A stretch of 64,000 nucleotides of DNA from Chloroflexota bacterium (GCA_030603665.1 JAUVXJ010000003.1:21377-85376), one strand, 5' to 3'. Counted from the first letter of the stretch, positions 51,601 to 59,892 are shown. Notes: generated by a model from the sequence alone, not told the origin. Numbers and translations are program-made.

Positions 51601-52103
51601 CAAAGAACGACAGACTGATGGCCTTCGCAGAGCTCGAGGACCTGCACGGCAGCGTGGAGGTAGTAGTCTTCCCGGGTGTCTACGAGAAGACACGCGAACT
51701 GTGGCAGCCCGATGACATCCTTCTGGTGCGCGGAAGGGTCCAGGTCAGGGAAGATGATGCCAAGGTGATTTGCGAGTCCGCTGTGGACTATCACTCGTGG
51801 GCACAGGAATCAAACGAGCTAGGGGACAGCGAGGCGCCAGCCAGGGTTCGCCGCCAGCTGCACATCAGCATCTCCCGCAGCGGGGACCAGGAAGAGGATG
51901 TGAGGCTCTTGGGCGAGGTTCATTCACTGTTGACGAGCCAACCCGGCGAGGACGTTTTCGATCTCTATGTGCGGCGCGCTGACCGGTCGGTGCAGCTCAT
52001 CTTCCCCAACGAGACCACAACGTACTCTCCAACTCTGGCGAAGGCCGTTGCCGATTTGCTGGGAGAAGGATGTCTGAGGGTCGAGACGCTTCAGGGTCCA
52101 TGA
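48603..52103 (+). CDS. dnaE: DNA polymerase III alpha subunit
   Basis: The 1166-aa replicative polymerase has its domains in order: PHP (VHLHVHSEYSLLDGLSR, residues 5-21, to about 280), the palm with PDIDMDFPEDRR (D399 and D401 catalytic), GRGSAAGSIVSYCLGITDLD, and RHASTHAAGVVITDEP. The fingers helix region YGFNKAHAAAYAVITCQTAY, tandem HhH motifs and a C-terminal OB fold (GQTVIIAGMVSSVRRITTKN) follow. Length and order match DnaE1. No nearby holoenzyme partner genes. A TATAAT at 48549-48554 lies upstream without a good -35. Confidence 0.97.
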   Translation: MAEFVHLHVHSEYSLLDGLSRIEDLVQRAKELDMESLAITDHGVMYAALDFYRQAVQGGIKPIIGCEMYMARESMHSRRPRQDGRPYHLVLLAEDQKGYQNLLQLTTKGHLDGFYYKPRIDKELLSQHCDGLVALSACAKGEVAYLLGQGDAEGARRAAAWYRDIFGPDRFYLELQEHDIPDLADINRQLISISHDLEIPLVATNDVHYVRREDIQAHDLLLCIQTNATVNDPNRMKMQGAGYHLRSFDEMAALFSEIPEALSNTLKIAERCDLTFDFETLHLPPFRVPPDHTNETYLAQLCQEGLQQRYGHPTTEVKDRLEHEQKLVGEMGFAGYFLIVWDLIRFSKERGILVGPGRGSAAGSIVSYCLGITDLDPLKHGLFFERFLNPGRRTMPDIDMDFPEDRRAEVMAYAVEKYGQDHVAQIITFGTMAARAAIRDAGRALDLPPGDVDRTAKLIPFGHTIEEALNTAPELKQLYEEHSYIRDLVEAARNLEGAVRHASTHAAGVVITDEPLTQYVPLQRAIKGDGLITQYAMGELESIGLLKMDFLGLSTLTVIQRTLDLVTETHGVELSLEDIDLDDPESYRLLSGGEVTGIFQVESAGMRRVLRELRPSSFADVMAALALYRPGPMEYIPEFIKRKHGEMAIEYTIPELEPILEETYGVIVYQEQIIRMARELAGFSTSEADMFRHAIGKKKAAELEAQREMFIRGLVANGIAEDTAEEIFKMIEYFARYGFNKAHAAAYAVITCQTAYLKAHHPVEYMAALLTVDKDNSDRVAMEVADCRRLKIPVLPPNINHSDLQFTIEKSISDTADDVQGVEGGSAIRFGLGAVKNVGQGPIQVILQGRQDRPFGDIGDFCRRVDLRQVNRRALDSLMRCGALDDFGTRGQLLSGIDTMMSISQQAHHAQEIGQLTMFDLGQQAAATLNLSHGPDVPRRTKLAWEKELLGLYISEHPLARMAPSMDKHTSALCGEIAASLSGQTVIIAGMVSSVRRITTKNDRLMAFAELEDLHGSVEVVVFPGVYEKTRELWQPDDILLVRGRVQVREDDAKVICESAVDYHSWAQESNELGDSEAPARVRRQLHISISRSGDQEEDVRLLGEVHSLLTSQPGEDVFDLYVRRADRSVQLIFPNETTTYSPTLAKAVADLLGEGCLRVETLQGP

Positions 52104-52164
52104 ACCTGAGTACCGTGGTCATCCAACCGAGAAGGCTTCCTGAAGGGAAAGGACGGCCGTACCG

Positions 52165-53148
52165 ATGAAAAGGCTGGGCGTGCTGACTAGTGGCGGCGAT
52201 GCGCCGGGGACGAACGCCTGTATCAGGGCGGTGGTGAGAACAGCCATCTATCACGACTTCGAGGTTGTGGGTATCCATCGCGGCTATCGCGGATTGATGG
52301 AGGCTGAATTCGAAAGCCTGCACGGGCGCTTCGTCGGAGGGATAGCTCACCGGGGAGGCACCATCCTCAAGACCGCGCGCACTGAGAGGTTCAAGACTGA
52401 AGAGGGACAACGTCAGGCCCTGGAGAACCTCAAGAGACACGGGGTGGACGTCCTGGTCATCATCGGGGGGGATGGATCCTTGACGGGTGCTCTGCGCCTG
52501 CAGGAGACTGGATTCCCTGTCGTAGGTGTTCCTGCGACGATAGATAACGATGTCGCCTTCACGGACATGTCCCTTGGCGTGGACACGGCCATGAACAGCG
52601 CCGTCGGGGCGATCGATCGGATCAAGGACACGGCCACCTCACATCGACGCGCCTTCCTGGTGGAAACCATGGGCCGCGATTCCGGCTACCTGGCTCTCAT
52701 GGTGGGCATGGCCAGTGCAGCCGAAGCGATCATCATTCCCGAGGTGCCCGCGAGCTGCGAGACGATTCTTTCCATGATCAAGGAAGCTCATGGAAAGGGA
52801 AAAGCTCATTTCATCGCCGTCATTGCCGAGGGAGCCAACCCCGATTGCCACACCATCGACCAGTATCTCAAGGAGCGGGAGGACGAGCTCGGCTTCGGGG
52901 TACGAGTCAGCATACTGGGATATATCCAGCGCGGCGGCTCCCCGACGGCCTTTGATCGCCTGCTGGGCACTCGTCTGGGCGTGAAAGCAGTCGAGGAATT
53001 GGCCCACGGGCGACACGGAACTATGGCAGGACTGCTCGGTTCCCGTGTGGTCGCCACCGACCTCGAGAAAGTGCTCGCCAGACCGAGAGAGGTCGATCTC
53101 TCCCTCTACGAACTCGCACAACGGCTTGAGATCTATCCGGGACCCTAG
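52165..53148 (+). CDS. pfkA: ATP-dependent 6-phosphofructokinase
   Basis: The 327-aa enzyme phosphorylates fructose 6-phosphate in glycolysis. It contains LGVLTSGGDAPGTNACIRAV (ATP-binding loop), IIGGDGSLTGA (around residue 100), PATIDNDVAFTDMSLG (catalytic TIDND) and ETMGRDSGYLA (substrate site). Gly follows the GGD, and Ala rather than Lys precedes TIDND, the pattern expected of ATP- rather than pyrophosphate-dependent enzymes. Its stop overlaps the end of a converging gene by 4 nt. Confidence 0.95.
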   Translation: MKRLGVLTSGGDAPGTNACIRAVVRTAIYHDFEVVGIHRGYRGLMEAEFESLHGRFVGGIAHRGGTILKTARTERFKTEEGQRQALENLKRHGVDVLVIIGGDGSLTGALRLQETGFPVVGVPATIDNDVAFTDMSLGVDTAMNSAVGAIDRIKDTATSHRRAFLVETMGRDSGYLALMVGMASAAEAIIIPEVPASCETILSMIKEAHGKGKAHFIAVIAEGANPDCHTIDQYLKEREDELGFGVRVSILGYIQRGGSPTAFDRLLGTRLGVKAVEELAHGRHGTMAGLLGSRVVATDLEKVLARPREVDLSLYELAQRLEIYPGP

Positions 53149-53426
53149 CCCTCTTCTCTGATTCGCCTCACCTCGAAGACCAGGGGATTGTAGGCATCAG
53201 GGCAGGCATGGGTGGCCACATCCTTGTCTTCGGCCCAGGGGAACTCGGCACCATATCGCATGGCCATGACTTTGGGTATCACGCTGTACAGGGCGGTGAA
53301 GCAGATCTCTCCATCTATCGTCCTCTCATCAAAGACGATCACGTCTCCCACCTTGTGCCCAAAAGCGCAACTTCCCTCTTGTTTGATGACCTTCAGTTCA
53401 ATCTTGTACTCGCCCTTCTCGGCCAC
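53145..53426 (-). CDS. TIGR04076-family protein
   Basis: The 93-aa protein contains EGSCAFGHKVGDVIVFDERT, GEICFTALYSVIPKVMAMRY and ACPDAYNPLVFEVRRI, matching the TIGR04076 family of small cytoplasmic proteins with three conserved cysteines. Function unknown; the cysteines might bind metal. The start GTG has GTAGGAGG upstream. Overlaps pfkA's end by 4 nt in convergent orientation. Confidence 0.85.
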   Translation of the reverse strand: MAEKGEYKIELKVIKQEGSCAFGHKVGDVIVFDERTIDGEICFTALYSVIPKVMAMRYGAEFPWAEDKDVATHACPDAYNPLVFEVRRIREEG

Positions 53427-53511
53427 TATGACCTCCTACGATTCATTCCTCTCGTCCACACGCTTTCCCACTGGCGGTAGCCAATGGGATCTCGCCAGCC
53501 TGGAGCCCCGC

Positions 53512-54312
53512 CTACCGTCCCAGCGGTAGGAGCACGCCAAACCGGTCGAAGTCATACCTGCGCAGCGGGCCCCATTGCGACTGGACTCGCTGCCATCCTA
53601 CCGCCCCACCCGCAATCTGTTTGAAGCCGTCCGCCATCTCCACGAGTATGTGTGGGTCCAGCGGGGTCTCGTTGTGGCTGGGAAGGACCAATCTCAGTTC
53701 ACCCGCCAAGGCGCTCATCCGCTTCATGGTCTCACGGTACACCTGGGATTCCGATTCTTCAAAGTGAGCATACAGAGGCCCGGCATATGCCGTATCACCG
53801 GTGAAGAGCAGCCCATCCTCGCTCAGCAGACAGATGCTGCCCCGAGAGTGACCCGGTGTATGAAGGACCTTGAGGCGCCGGTCCCCCAGGTCCAGCACGT
53901 CCCCTTCCTTTAGAAGTCGATCTGCTGTGGACAGTGGGATACTGTATTGTGCCGGATCGAATCCCTCGGGCGTGGCACCCCAGAAGTTCTCGGGGCGCAT
54001 CGCCTCCAGCAGCATCCCCTCTGGGGGTTCGTGTTCCAAGAGAGAAGCCTCGTCCGCGTGAATGGCTATGTGCTCGAAGCGATGATTGTCGCCGATGTGA
54101 TCCCAGTGATAGTGGGAGTTGACCACGGTGATGGGCTTGTCAGTGAGACTACTCGTCAGCTGTTGAATGTCGTCGATGCCCATCCCGGTGTCCAGGAGCA
54201 CAGCAGCCTCTCGCCCGACGATCAGATAAGAGATGACTTGTTCCCAATGACGTGGCTCAGAGATGGCGAGTACATCGCCGTCTACCTCTCTGACCTCAAA
54301 CCATTCGCTCAT
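53512..54312 (-). CDS. MBL-fold metal-dependent hydrolase
   Basis: The 266-aa metallo-beta-lactamase-fold enzyme carries the metal motif HYHWDHIGDN (H67, H69, D71, H72), then HTPGHSRGSICLLSEDGLLF and GDTAY with further metal ligands, and a late LPSHNETP. Family members hydrolyse thiolesters, lactones or phosphodiesters. I prefer ATG 54312 because GGAGGA lies just upstream; a GTG at 54315 is the alternative. Substrate unknown. It is followed, after 29 bp, by the nitrilase-like gene in the same direction. Confidence 0.88.
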   Translation of the reverse strand: MSEWFEVREVDGDVLAISEPRHWEQVISYLIVGREAAVLLDTGMGIDDIQQLTSSLTDKPITVVNSHYHWDHIGDNHRFEHIAIHADEASLLEHEPPEGMLLEAMRPENFWGATPEGFDPAQYSIPLSTADRLLKEGDVLDLGDRRLKVLHTPGHSRGSICLLSEDGLLFTGDTAYAGPLYAHFEESESQVYRETMKRMSALAGELRLVLPSHNETPLDPHILVEMADGFKQIAGGAVGWQRVQSQWGPLRRYDFDRFGVLLPLGR

Positions 54313-54343
54313 CACTCCTCCGGGGCAGCCTCCGACCAGCGCG

Positions 54344-55132
54344 TCACTTGCGAGTGTAGACGTCGTCCTTCCGATCCTCGAAAACGGTCATCGACTGGCG
54401 CACCACGTCCACCATGTCCAAATCGAGGCTGCTCGTCACCAGGGTCTCGTCGTCAGCTGCACCAGCCAACAGTTCGCCTGATGGATCGTAGATCCCGGAG
54501 TGGCCGAAGAAGCTCCACTCGCCCGATTCTCCCACTCGGTTGCACGCCACAACGAAGCATTGATTCTCGATGGCGCGAGCCTTCAGCAACGTCTGCCAGT
54601 GCACGAGCCGCGGCCACGGCCACTCGGCCATGAGAAACACTACCCTGGCGCCGCCCAGAGAGTACTTCCTGAACAGCTCAGGGAAGCGCAGGTCGTAGCA
54701 GATGGCCAGTGCACTCTTCCCCCAGGGCAAACTGAACAACGGGGCCTGCTCTCCGGCAACGAGGTATACGTCCTCCTCCATCGGCCTGAACAAGTGCACT
54801 TTGGAATACCGGCCCAGCAGCTGGCCCTCGGGAGAGAAGATGGTGGCCGTGTTGCGGTAGCCCTGACCCGTGTCTTCCAGCAGGGAGCCGAGGATGTGAA
54901 TCTCATGCTCCCTTGCCAGATCCGCGGTCTCGGCAAACAGCCCTTGGTCCACCGGCGTGGCGTACTCCTGAACCCGTTCCAGGTCATAGCCAGTAGACCA
55001 CAACTCAGGGAAGATGACCAGTTCTGAACCTCTGCGGCGGGCCTCAGCCGTCATAGCCCGAACCTTGTCCAGGTTCCGCTCCGGCTGGCCCACGGAGACA
55101 TCTATCTGCCCCAGAGAGACATTGAGCTTCAT
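54344..55132 (-). CDS. Nitrilase-superfamily carbon-nitrogen hydrolase
   Basis: The 262-aa enzyme has the nitrilase triad: E43 in ELVIFPELWSTGY, K111 in GRYSKVHLFRPM and C145 in LAICYDLRFPELF. A late VGESGEWSFFGHSGIYDPSG is typical of the amidase-like branch (omega-amidase/NIT2 or YafV-like). It would hydrolyse an amide or omega-amide. ATG 55132 is preferred because the fold starts directly there; the frame extends to 55177. It precedes the MBL gene on the same strand and is probably cotranscribed with it. Confidence 0.9.
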   Translation of the reverse strand: MKLNVSLGQIDVSVGQPERNLDKVRAMTAEARRRGSELVIFPELWSTGYDLERVQEYATPVDQGLFAETADLAREHEIHILGSLLEDTGQGYRNTATIFSPEGQLLGRYSKVHLFRPMEEDVYLVAGEQAPLFSLPWGKSALAICYDLRFPELFRKYSLGGARVVFLMAEWPWPRLVHWQTLLKARAIENQCFVVACNRVGESGEWSFFGHSGIYDPSGELLAGAADDETLVTSSLDLDMVDVVRQSMTVFEDRKDDVYTRK

Positions 55133-55194
55133 CGGTGTCCTGGCCGGGTCTTCCCCTTCAGTCGAGACAGAGATCACACTCTGCGAGTATGAGC

Positions 55195-55395
55195 CTATTG
55201 TGCTCCCTGCCCCGCCTCACGGGTGCTCAGCCACTCCTCTGTGCGATGTCTGTTGAAGCGCCCACGGTTCCCAACCTTGCAGGCGGGAACCTCGCCGTGT
55301 CTGGCCACGCGGTAGATAGTCATCTCGTGCACCCTGAGATAGCCAGCTACCTCCCGGACCGTCATCATCGTCGGCTGTTCACCATCGGTCGACAC
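55195..55395 (-). CDS. Helix-turn-helix DNA-binding protein of the excisionase/BldC type
   Basis: The 66-aa product contains MMTVREVAGYLRVHEMTIYR and ARHGEVPACKVGNRGRFNRH, the winged-helix pattern of excisionase-family (MerR-like, BldC-like) regulators. The start GTG at 55395 has GGAGG 6 nt upstream. It could regulate the nearby hydrolase genes. It has no obvious phage neighbours. Confidence 0.82.
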   Translation of the reverse strand: MSTDGEQPTMMTVREVAGYLRVHEMTIYRVARHGEVPACKVGNRGRFNRHRTEEWLSTREAGQGAQ

Positions 55396-55617
55396 CAAGC
55401 CCCCTCCCGGCGCGGCTTGGGACCTACCGAAACGCCCACAGGTTCTCCGACCCGCCAAACGCCACCCGCGGAGACCTGCCGCATGAGCTCGGCGTCCAGC
55501 AGTCGCCTACCGGCTCGGCTGTACGCCGAGCAAACTCAAAGGTCTCATCCGCCACGGCGAGAACAAACCCATTATAGAGGAGCCAAGGGGCTGATGTCAA
55601 TGGTCTCAAGGTACTGC

Positions 55618-55646
55618 TTGGACTTACCAGAGGCGGATGATATAAT
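55618..55646 (+). promoter_or_regulatory. Promoter of the nnr gene
   Basis: TTGGAC (55618-55623), 17 nt, TATAAT (55641-55646). The start codon is at 55687, preceded by GAGAGGA. Confidence 0.75.
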
Positions 55647-55686
55647 CGCGTCAGCACGCAGCCACTGTCGCACAGAGAGGATCGTC

Positions 55687-57309
55687 ATGAAGATCACCAC
55701 CACGGAGCAGATGAGAGGCATAGAGAGAGAGGCCGATGCCCAGGGCCTGAGCTATGCCACCATGATGGAAAACGCCGGGCGAGCGGTGGCACAAGAGATT
55801 CAAGACCGTCTGGACATCGAGGGCAAGAGAGTGCTCGTGCTGGTGGGACCGGGCAACAACGGGGGTGATGGGCTGGTCGCAGCACGACATCTCCATGACA
55901 GCGGAGCAGACGTGCAGCTCTACCTCTGGAAAAGAGACGTCGAAGACGATGAACACTTCCAGCTTACACAGGAGAGGGACATACCGTACCTGAGTGCCGA
56001 CGAGGACGCAGAATCCAAGTGGCTGAAGGACCTCCTCTCTGATGCCCATGTGGTGATGGACGCCCTCCTCGGGACTGGCGTAGCAAGGCCCATCGACGGC
56101 GCACTCAAAGACATCTTGAACACTCTTCACAAAGCCGGCGCCTCAGGTGCGGGGCCCCTCGTCGTGGCCGTTGATGTGCCGACCGGAGTGGACTGCGACT
56201 CGGGAGCCACGGACCCAGCCGCCGTCGCCGCTGATCTGACAGTGACCCTGGCGCTGCCCAAGAGCGGCTTCTATGCCTTCCCCGCGTCCGACTACCTGGG
56301 CGACCTGGTGATTTCCGACATCGGTATCCCACCATCCCTGACGTCTCATCTGGCGCTGGAGTTGGTGGACTCCGATCTGGCAAGAGGTCTGCTGCCGAAA
56401 CGGCCCCGCAACGCGCACAAGGGCACCTTCGGCAAGGCGTTGATCGTCGCCGGCTCACCCAACTACACCGGTGCCGCCTATCTGGCCAGCGCGGCGGCGA
56501 CCCGGGTGGGCACAGGATTGGTGACCCTCTGTCTGGCCCAGAATCTTCATCCCATCCTGGCCTCCAAGCTCACGGAAGTGACCTTCCTTCTACTGCCTCA
56601 CGACTTGGGCGCTCTCGTTCCCGAGGCGACCGGGCTGATCGAGGAAAGGCTCTCGGATTGCGACGCCCTTCTGGTGGGACCTGGCCTGGGCGCCGAGGAG
56701 TCAACCGCGCAATTCGTCCGCCTTCTCCTCAGAATGCCCGCTGACAGCCGCAGGGGACAGATAGGGTTCGTCAAGGCCATGACTGACGGAGTAGGCGAGG
56801 AAAACGAGTCGAAGGGTTTGCCGCCCCTGGTGGTAGACGCCGACGGCCTGAACGCACTCGCCGGTGTCCCTCGCTGGTGGGAAGCCCTCTCGATCGAGTG
56901 CATCTTGACTCCCCACCCCGGCGAGATGTCCCGCCTGATGGACTGCCCCATCGAGGAGGTCGAAGCCGACCGGGTCACTACGGCTCGCCAGGCAGCTGAG
57001 AAGTGGCAGCAGGTGGTGGTTCTCAAGGGAGCACACTCGGTGATCGCCGCCCCCGATGGCCGCGGGGCGGTCAGCCCCCATGCCAACCCAGGACTGGCCA
57101 GCGCGGGGACGGGGGACGTTCTGGCCGGATCGATCGTGGGGTTTCTGGCTCAAGGGTTGCCGCTCTACGAGGCAGCCACACTGGGAGTCTATGCCCACGG
57201 AGCGGCGGGAGAGATGGCGACAGCGGCCTTGGGGAACACTGGAACCGTGGCCGGCGATCTGCTGCCGCTGCTGCCACAAGTGCTGAATCGACTTCGCTCA
57301 GGACATTAG
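55687..57309 (+). CDS. nnr: Bifunctional NAD(P)H-hydrate epimerase / ADP-dependent (S)-NAD(P)H-hydrate dehydratase
   Basis: The 540-aa enzyme repairs hydrated NAD(P)H. The N-terminal YjeF_N epimerase (1 to about 225) contains GIEREADAQGLSYATMMENA and LVLVGPGNNGGDGLVAARHL with the family's GPGNNGGDG. The C-terminal carbohydrate-kinase-like dehydratase (about 240-540) contains HKGTFGKALIVAGSPNYTGA, PPLVVDADGLNAL and PGLASAGTGDVLAGSIVG. Both active regions are present, so it is the typical bacterial bifunctional protein. ATG 55687 fits the promoter, the ribosome-binding site and the domain start. Confidence 0.95.
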   Translation: MKITTTEQMRGIEREADAQGLSYATMMENAGRAVAQEIQDRLDIEGKRVLVLVGPGNNGGDGLVAARHLHDSGADVQLYLWKRDVEDDEHFQLTQERDIPYLSADEDAESKWLKDLLSDAHVVMDALLGTGVARPIDGALKDILNTLHKAGASGAGPLVVAVDVPTGVDCDSGATDPAAVAADLTVTLALPKSGFYAFPASDYLGDLVISDIGIPPSLTSHLALELVDSDLARGLLPKRPRNAHKGTFGKALIVAGSPNYTGAAYLASAAATRVGTGLVTLCLAQNLHPILASKLTEVTFLLLPHDLGALVPEATGLIEERLSDCDALLVGPGLGAEESTAQFVRLLLRMPADSRRGQIGFVKAMTDGVGEENESKGLPPLVVDADGLNALAGVPRWWEALSIECILTPHPGEMSRLMDCPIEEVEADRVTTARQAAEKWQQVVVLKGAHSVIAAPDGRGAVSPHANPGLASAGTGDVLAGSIVGFLAQGLPLYEAATLGVYAHGAAGEMATAALGNTGTVAGDLLPLLPQVLNRLRSGH

Positions 57310-57324
57310 CCGGACAAGTGCCAA

Positions 57325-57353
57325 GCAAGGCAAGAGAGAGTCTCTTGCCTTGC
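57325..57353. terminator. Hairpin between convergent genes (probable bidirectional terminator)
   Basis: GCAAGGCAAGAGA (57325-57337), GAG loop, then the perfect inverse (57341-57353), a 13-bp stem without a long T-run. Confidence 0.6.
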
Positions 57354-57381
57354 GCACACGTCAGTTCGCCTGATCTCTGTA

Positions 57382-57708
57382 CTAGGCGGTGGTTTTCTTG
57401 GCGCTGGCCTTCTTCTTCGGAGCTTCCTTCTCGGCTTCCAGAGCCTCGGTCATGTCTTGCTTCTTCTTCGCGGCTGCCGATTTGCCCTCTTCGATGGCTT
57501 CCTCGAATCGGACCCTTCCTTCCTCTGACAGCTCTTCAGCTCTGCTCTTGAGCTCGATTCCTTTATCCCTCAGGTATTCTCTGGTCTCCTCCCCAGACTG
57601 TGGCGCCAGCAGGAGGCCCACTATCAGTCCGGCGGTGCTTCCCAGAAGAAAGCCAATTACCATGCCCACTATGCCTGCTATGCCTGCTAATCCCTTGCCG
57701 TCATCCAT
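57382..57708 (-). CDS. YtxH-domain membrane-associated protein
   Basis: The 108-aa protein begins MDDGKGLAGIAGIVGMVIGF and continues with the YtxH signature LLGSTAGLIVGLLLAPQSGE (glycine-rich helix, then LLAPxSGxETR). The rest is a charged coiled-coil helix with a lysine-rich tail. YtxH proteins are membrane-anchored stress proteins of uncertain role. ATG 57708 has AAAAGGAGAG upstream. Downstream of the small membrane-protein gene at 57784 on the same strand. Confidence 0.86.
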   Translation of the reverse strand: MDDGKGLAGIAGIVGMVIGFLLGSTAGLIVGLLLAPQSGEETREYLRDKGIELKSRAEELSEEGRVRFEEAIEEGKSAAAKKKQDMTEALEAEKEAPKKKASAKKTTA

Positions 57709-57783
57709 CGCTTCTCTCCTTTTCCATCGTTCTCCCAAACCAGGGACTCTGTCCAACCAGAGGAACAAGCCCCTGTTGCGCTA

Positions 57784-58083
57784 TCATCTCCCTATGCGCC
57801 TCTTGCCACGCGCCAGCACGCTCATCACTCTGTTAGCAGCCGACGCGTAGCCAACAGCATTGATCATAGGTTTGACGAAAGTGTTGCTCAGAAATACAGT
57901 GGTTCCCCGTACCGTGGTTGCGGTCTCCTTGGTGGACTCGAGGATCGGCTGGATTTCCTCCTCCAGCATCTTGGTGAGCCCTCGAATCTGGAGCGCCAGA
58001 ACAATGAGTATTGCGCCGATCACCAAGGATTCCACCGCGAGTAATATGATAGCAATGTCACGTATCAGCGCAACGCCGGACAT
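57784..58083 (-). CDS. Small membrane-anchored protein (DUF948-like)
   Basis: The 99-aa product has one N-terminal membrane helix (about 8-32, IRDIAIILLAVESLVIGAIL) and an amphipathic segment (MLEEEIQPILESTKETATTV) resembling DUF948. A basic tail (SVLARGKRRIGR) follows. GAGGAGG precedes the ATG. It neighbours YtxH, which often accompanies such proteins. Function unknown. Confidence 0.78.
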   Translation of the reverse strand: MSGVALIRDIAIILLAVESLVIGAILIVLALQIRGLTKMLEEEIQPILESTKETATTVRGTTVFLSNTFVKPMINAVGYASAANRVMSVLARGKRRIGR

Positions 58084-58131
58084 GCGTAACCTCCTCTGAG
58101 GACTCGACGACCGAGTGTATCAATCATTATA

Positions 58132-58392
58132 TCAGACATTGAGCCACTTGGCAACAAACAGACAGGCCCAGGAGATAACGGTGCTCCCAACGACCCGCAC
58201 CTGCCCGATCATGTAGATGGAGACTTCAAGGAAGTCAAACAGCGCCTGCCCTATGGCAAAGCCAACGACGGCCACCACCCAGTACAGCGCCAAGTCACGC
58301 CACCTCTTGCCCCATATGAAGTGAAAGACCGCCCCGTACAGGCTAGCCAGCAAGAAAGAGAACACCAGCGAAGGAGACAACGGCAAATCCAC
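58132..58392 (-). CDS. Small polytopic membrane protein
   Basis: The 86-aa product begins VDLPLSPSLVFSFLLASLYG after a GTG with GAGGAGG 10 nt upstream, in the 3' end of mnmA. It has about three hydrophobic helices and GKRWRDLALYWVVAVVGFAI in the middle. The longer frame from 58443 overlaps mnmA and was not used. No family recognised; probably cotranscribed with mnmA. Confidence 0.72.
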   Translation of the reverse strand: MDLPLSPSLVFSFLLASLYGAVFHFIWGKRWRDLALYWVVAVVGFAIGQALFDFLEVSIYMIGQVRVVGSTVISWACLFVAKWLNV

Positions 58393-58394
58393 AG

Positions 58395-59465
58395 CTACCC
58401 TACCTCCTCGATAATCCCACCACCCATGACGGCCTCTCCACAATAGAAGACCACACCCTGCCCCGGAGTAATCGCCGGCTGTGCTTCGACGAATCGCACC
58501 GTCGCGTCACCCCCGCCCAGATAGGTGAAAGTGGCCTTGGTCGCTTCAGCCCGGTAGCGGATCTTGGTCATGACCTCCACAGGTCCGTCTGGCGGCTGCC
58601 CAGAGACGAGGCTCACCGCCCCTGCCCTCAGCATAGAACGGGGCAGCCGCTCTCGAGGCCCCACCACCAGGGCATTCCTGTCTATGTCGATCTCTAGCAC
58701 GTAAAGAGGATATGGCGCGGAGATGCCCAGTCCCTCCCGCTGACCGATGGTGTAGGCTGGCAGGCCCTTGTGCTGGCCAAGTACCTCGCCCTCCTCGTCG
58801 AGGATGGGGCCAGGCTCAAAGACTACATCCGCCTGAGCGCTTAAGAAGGGCCGATAGTCGCCCATGGTGAAGCAGATCTCCTGGCTCTCTTCGCGGTCGG
58901 CCACCGCAAGCCCTCTCTCTCGAGCCATAGCGCGCACCTGCTCCTTGGTGAACTCACCTAGTGGGAGCAACAGGCGCTTCAGTTCCTCCTGACCCAGCAT
59001 GTAGAGAACATAGGACTGGTCCTTGTTGGGATCCACTGCCTTGAGCAGCTGGTACTCGCCGTTCAGCCTCCTCACGCGCGCATAGTGTCCCGTGGCCAGA
59101 TAGTCGGCACCAAGCTCTTTCGCTTTCTGGAGCAAGAGGCCGAACTTGAGGTGCCGGTTGCAGGCTAGACACGGGTTGGGGGTCCGGCCCCGGGCATACT
59201 CGGCGACAAAACGATCCACCACTGACTCTTTGAACTCGCTCTCGTAGTCGAAAAGAAGAAACGGAGCGCCGATCATCCGGCACAGGTCTCGAGCCCCCTC
59301 CTCAGCCTCGGGCGAGCAGCAGCGGTTGGCGGGCCCGCCTTCCTCTGCCCACAGGCTCATCATGCCGCCGATGACGTTGTAGCCTTGCTCGTGGAGCAGT
59401 GTCGCAGCCACCGAGCTGTCCACCCCGCCGCTCATGGCTACGAGAACAGTCTGTCGAGCCTCCAT
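58395..59465 (-). CDS. mnmA: tRNA-specific 2-thiouridylase MnmA
   Basis: The 356-aa enzyme thiolates U34 of tRNA. The PP-loop is VAMSGGVDSSVAATLL (9-24), catalytic C99 sits in TPNPCLACN, and the second catalytic C198 in SQEICFTMGDYRPFL. GYNVIGGMMSLW and the beta-barrel C-terminus (PAITPGQGVVFYCGEAVMGG) complete it. Length and order match the family. The region directly upstream is unusual: a repeat also found at 61445-61648 and a decayed DUF1269 gene. A TATAAT lies on the minus strand within that repeat. Confidence 0.95.
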   Translation of the reverse strand: MEARQTVLVAMSGGVDSSVAATLLHEQGYNVIGGMMSLWAEEGGPANRCCSPEAEEGARDLCRMIGAPFLLFDYESEFKESVVDRFVAEYARGRTPNPCLACNRHLKFGLLLQKAKELGADYLATGHYARVRRLNGEYQLLKAVDPNKDQSYVLYMLGQEELKRLLLPLGEFTKEQVRAMARERGLAVADREESQEICFTMGDYRPFLSAQADVVFEPGPILDEEGEVLGQHKGLPAYTIGQREGLGISAPYPLYVLEIDIDRNALVVGPRERLPRSMLRAGAVSLVSGQPPDGPVEVMTKIRYRAEATKATFTYLGGGDATVRFVEAQPAITPGQGVVFYCGEAVMGGGIIEEVG

Positions 59466-59500
59466 GTGGTTGCTACCGCCTTACTCGACTCCACTACAAA

Positions 59501-59659
59501 CAAATCTACAAGCATTATAGCAGCTCGAATTGCATCCTGCGACCGCACGACGGCCATCCTCTCCCAGGCCCCAGTGGTAGGCAGCGCGCTCAGGATGCCG
59601 ATGCACCACTCCAGCGGATCGCGAGGTAGCCTGCTTGGCCCCCCAGATAAGCACGTAGC
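59501..59659 (-). repeat. Repeat copy A, upstream of mnmA
   Basis: On the minus strand this reads as the last 15 or so codons of the methyltransferase type at 61599 (YVLIWGAKQA) followed by a conserved non-coding stretch ending GAGCTGCTATAATGCTTGTA. It aligns with copy B (61445-61648) except for a 43-nt block missing here. The TATAAT is a candidate mnmA -10, though no -35 fits at 17 nt. Confidence 0.75.
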
Positions 59660-59672
59660 AGGCAACAAGCTT

Positions 59673-59691
59673 GCAGGGGCGAGGCCCCTGC
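59673..59691. repeat. Palindrome GCAGGGGC-n3-GCCCCTGC
   Basis: A perfect 8-bp-stem palindrome with GAG loop in the region of decayed sequence upstream of mnmA; of a type that recurs in environmental genomes. Confidence 0.5.
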
Positions 59692-59740
59692 ACCCCATGC
59701 CCGTAGGAGAGCGCCAGAAAGCTGCACGCCCATTGGCTTC

Positions 59741-59892
59741 TGTGCTCCTGCGGGGCACGGCGTCGCTGGTCGTCAGGAAAAGCGCCAACGTACCTTCAGT
59801 GACCCTTTCCCGCGTGGACTTGATGAGATTCTGGTCGATGCCATAGTTGGCAAAGTCGCCTGCTAGTCTAGGGAACCTATAGAGCCGCCCAT
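59741..59892 (-). pseudogene. DUF1269-domain gene remnant
   Basis: The minus strand gives LAGDFANYGIDQNLIKSTRE and GTLALFLTTSDAV, the conserved end of DUF1269 membrane proteins (DYGIDxxFIxE and GSSALF). A matching upstream stretch GGSIGSL is in another frame ending in TAG, so a frameshift separates them. The N-terminal two thirds are absent. This is a degraded gene between the membrane-protein gene and mnmA. Confidence 0.55.
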
